Shown here piece after piece: positions 33,623 through 35,539 of a stretch of 35,539 nt of DNA. The notes under the pieces were generated by a model. That model worked only from the letters and a program-made list of their open reading frames with translations, was not told where the DNA came from and did no database searches. Origin of the DNA: an uncultured Saprospiraceae bacterium (GTDB taxonomy: Bacteria; Bacteroidota; Bacteroidia; Chitinophagales; Saprospiraceae); the NCBI GenBank assembly GCA_938003955.1, contig CALKXE010000166.1, forward strand, positions 1 to 35,539, written 5' to 3'. A program made the position numbers and the translations under genes. Position 1 is the stretch's first letter; the number at the start of each line of letters is the position of its first letter.

Positions 33623-34128
33623 AACGTGTAATTTTTATATCCCACAGATCTAGCGGGATGAGTAATAAATAAAAATCAAAAGCCGTGTGGCCCTTTAAAT
33701 TTGTTGACGATGCAAATATGAGAGGAGAAGGAGGAGATAGTCGTATTTTAAACGGGTATACACGGGTATACATGAATATATCTGGATATATTCGACTATA
33801 CTAATCTGAAATTTATCGATAACTAATTGATTATCTATGCTTTACACACAAAAATTAGCTTATTTTAAGAACTTCAAGAATTATACTCAAAAAGTGCCTT
33901 TATTATTATAACACTGAAAAAGATGAAAATATGATCAGTGATCAAAACAAAATCATTACATATAATGATTGCCATAGTACTAAACCAGTAGACCCAAGAT
34001 TCAGGAAAAAATAAAAACTTAAATTCAATATGTCTGCAAAGAAGTATTGACGAAAAAAGGCAAAAAAAAAGGACCTTGAATTAACAAGGTCCTGTTGACA
34101 TATACAATAAGGGTGTCTATCGTATGTC
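33623..34128. other. Intergenic region upstream of ssb
   Basis: Contains no gene. It holds a 10-bp tandem repeat CGGGTATACA (33753-33772, two copies), directly followed by a perfect 9-bp inverted repeat GAATATATC-TG-GATATATTC (33774-33793). Both lie about 130-170 bp before the ssb ATG and could be regulator-binding sites. The mscS terminator sits at its right end. Confidence 0.5.
34061..34093 (-). terminator. Intrinsic terminator of the MscS gene
   Basis: AGGACCTTG (34070-34078) pairs perfectly with CAAGGTCCT (34085-34093). On the minus strand it is followed by a run of nine T. It lies 36 bp past the channel gene stop. Confidence 0.9.
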
Positions 34129-34935
34129 TTAAACGTTTTTAATCTTTCTTGTAGGGTAAGCAACTTCTATTCCTGCCGCACCAAATGCTTTCTTAATTTC
34201 TTTATAAGAATTGAAATAAACATCCCAGTAAGTTGCGTCTGTTGCATAAGGTCTTACAGCTAGAAGAACATTGTTTTCATCAAATTTTTCTATCTCGATA
34301 GTTGGTTCATCCGGAAGACTCTCTTTTACATTCTTAAGTGCTCCTTTTATAATATCCTTTACTTTATCAAAATCTTCTTCATAAGGCATTGCAACATTCA
34401 AATCAACTCTAAGCTTACCGTTCGCTGTTAAGTTTGTCATTATACCGCTTGTTGCTATTCCATTAGGCATTATTACTTTTTTACCATCAAGAGAAGTAAT
34501 AACTGTATTGAATACCTGAACTTCATCAACATGACCTACAACTCCTTGGATATCTACTAAATCTCCAACACTATATGGTTTGAATATCAAAACCATTACT
34601 CCAGCTGCAAAGTGACTTAATGTTCCTGACATAGCTGCTCCAATCGCAAGACCAGCACCAGCAAGTAATGCGGCAAATGCAGTTATCTCAATTCCTACAA
34701 CACCTGCTGCTGTAATGACAACTAATACTTTAAGAATTACACTTACTAAAGACTTTAAAAATGGAACAAGGTCCTTATCAACACCTGACTTATTCATTGA
34801 TTTACCAATCATCTTGGTAATTAAATTTACAATCCAGAAACCAATGATTAATACGACAATTCCTGCTATGATTTTTGGCGACCAAGCAAGTACAGTGTTC
34901 CATAATGCTGATAAGTCAATTTTTGATAAATCCAT
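34129..34935 (-). CDS. Small-conductance mechanosensitive channel, MscS family
   Basis: The 268-residue inner-membrane protein has three membrane helices: SPKIIAGIVVLIIGFWIVNL, VSVILKVLVVITAAGVVGIE and the pore helix AALLAGAGLAIGAAMSGTLS with its small-residue packing. The MscS beta domain follows (FKPYSVGDLVDIQGVVGHVD, DGKKVIMPNGIATSGIMTNL). The C-terminal alpha/beta domain ends in YPTRKI. Length and layout match E. coli MscS (about 286 residues). It opens under membrane tension and releases solutes during osmotic downshock. It stands alone with its own terminator. Confidence 0.95.
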   Translation of the reverse strand: MDLSKIDLSALWNTVLAWSPKIIAGIVVLIIGFWIVNLITKMIGKSMNKSGVDKDLVPFLKSLVSVILKVLVVITAAGVVGIEITAFAALLAGAGLAIGAAMSGTLSHFAAGVMVLIFKPYSVGDLVDIQGVVGHVDEVQVFNTVITSLDGKKVIMPNGIATSGIMTNLTANGKLRVDLNVAMPYEEDFDKVKDIIKGALKNVKESLPDEPTIEIEKFDENNVLLAVRPYATDATYWDVYFNSYKEIKKAFGAAGIEVAYPTRKIKNV

Positions 34936-35391
34936 TTCTTTTTTTTTATTTGTTACTTAATACAGATTAAGACACAAACTCTTTGAGGAAGTCACAAGGA
35001 AAAGTTAAAAAGTTTAAATTTAGATAAAGAAACCAGCTAAGAAATAAATACCTAGTTTTTGAAAAAATTTATTCAATTATATAGTTTGCTTCTAACAAAC
35101 GTCACCATGATTCTCACATTTAATCATAAATAGTCAATAATAGTAATATACTATTTAGATAATTAACCATAATCTGAGTTTCTATTCAGTTTCTGTAGTT
35201 TACAGACTATAAAAAATTCTAAATTAGTAGTGTTTCAACATTTAAAGTGAATGTTTTATTGTTATTGTTTATAATACTGAACAAAACACCAGTAAAGTGG
35301 AATATTAATGAACACAACTTGCATTATTAAATAAACCGTTCTATATTTGTATTATCAAATCGTTCAAAAGTGAATGAGTATAAAATAACAT
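34936..35391. other. AT-rich intergenic region upstream of the tRNA-like gene
   Basis: No protein gene is visible. The left part is presumably the mscS promoter region. The right part carries the promoter of the tRNA-like RNA at 35319-35349. Confidence 0.5.
35319..35349 (+). promoter_or_regulatory. Bacteroidota-type promoter of the tRNA-like RNA
   Basis: TTG (35319-35321), 20 bases, then TATATTTG (35342-35349) fits the -33/-7 consensus. Transcription would start near 35356, leaving a leader of about 36 bases before the tRNA-like fold. Confidence 0.7.
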
Positions 35392-35539
35392 TGTGAGGTG
35401 ATGAAATTGGCAGACATGCCCTCCTGTCTCGGGGGTGGAGAGTCCGCGATAAACGTTAGGTAATGGGTGGACCACATAAGATTTTCCCTAATTCGTAAAA
35501 GATATTTGCTTAACAGCTAAGCGCTCCGTGGAGGTTCGA
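35392..35539 (+). tRNA. Leu-type tRNA-like RNA with an oversized variable region, 3' end cut by window
   Basis: The 5' part reads as a class II tRNA: 7-base acceptor strand (35392-35398), TG, and a D-arm ATG/CAT around AAATTGGCAGA, as in bacterial tRNA-Leu. A 5-bp anticodon-like stem (35419-35423 with 35431-35435) encloses a 7-base loop CTGTCTC. The T-arm starts at 35530 with GGAGG-TTCGA, just where the window ends. Between stem and T-arm are 94 bases, against about 10-24 in normal class II tRNAs. They are closed by GGAG (35437-35440) with CTCC (35524-35527) and contain helices 35442-35447/35467-35472 and 35508-35512/35518-35522. The anticodon would be GTC with an unusual T at position 37, so it may not decode. 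It could be a tRNA with an insertion, or a tRNA-derived RNA. Confidence 0.5.

Noticed and set aside
33513..33773. Minus-strand 86-codon frame overlapping ssb
   Set aside because: It overlaps the ssb 5' end in another frame, starts inside the tandem repeat and has no domain or signal.
35392..35539. tmRNA (ssrA)
   Set aside because: The 5' part has a full Leu-type D-arm and an anticodon-like stem, which tmRNA lacks, and no tag reading frame with an Ala-Ala end is evident in the insert.

Overview
The window looks like chromosomal DNA of a T9SS-equipped member of the Bacteroidota, most likely a marine Saprospiria- or Cytophagia-type bacterium. The signs are strongly AT-rich intergenic DNA, two secreted proteins ending in type A Por (T9SS) sorting domains, lipoproteins, a TMTC-like GT-C/TPR protein, a YbeY whose third zinc ligand is Asp, and promoters of the Bacteroidota type (TTTG or TTG, about 20 bases, then TAnnTTTG). 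The exact genus cannot be read from the sequence.

Layout. 1-5.3 kb (minus): two T9SS cargo proteins, a beta-propeller-like protein and a large M43-type metalloprotease/beta-helix protein whose signal peptide is interrupted by four copies of an 8-bp repeat. 5.8-10.0 kb (minus): a run of GAF-SpoIIE phosphatase, TM2-TPR-SHOCT protein, CBS protein and BamA/TamA-like outer-membrane protein. 10.0-10.9 kb: a long gene-free stretch that may encode a plus-strand small RNA. 10.9-12.6 kb (minus): a lipoprotein of unknown function. 12.9-18.3 kb (plus): a thioredoxin, trpS, a TrpF-like protein, a methyltransferase and an O-antigen ligase; the methyltransferase lies between two 169-bp direct repeats. 18.3-22.3 kb (minus): two bacterial PH-domain membrane proteins and an orphan oligopeptide-binding lipoprotein. 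22.6-28.1 kb (plus): CNNM/CBS protein, GT-C/TPR protein, dprA and alkaline phosphatase. 28.1-31.7 kb (minus): ybeY and an ADP-ribose/RNA-repair island. 32.0-34.9 kb (minus): recA, ssb and an MscS channel. The right edge holds a tRNA-like RNA gene cut off by the window end.

The most notable system is the island at 28556-31709: a PARG-like macrodomain protein (TIGR02452 type), a DUF4291 protein, a NADAR-macro fusion and the RNA 2'-phosphotransferase KptA. They are packed as one operon behind a near-perfect promoter with an operator-like inverted repeat between its two boxes. KptA consumes NAD+ and releases a cyclic ADP-ribose phosphate while removing RNA 2'-phosphates; the macro, NADAR and PARG-like domains are expected to process ADP-ribose derivatives. 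The PARG-like gene is frameshifted at an AT run in this sequence.

Two other signals are strong. The first is a probable phase-variation switch: with three rather than four copies of the octanucleotide, the metalloprotease gains an upstream ATG and a textbook signal peptide. The second is a Leu-type tRNA-like RNA with a normal D-arm and T-arm separated by an unusually large, structured variable region.
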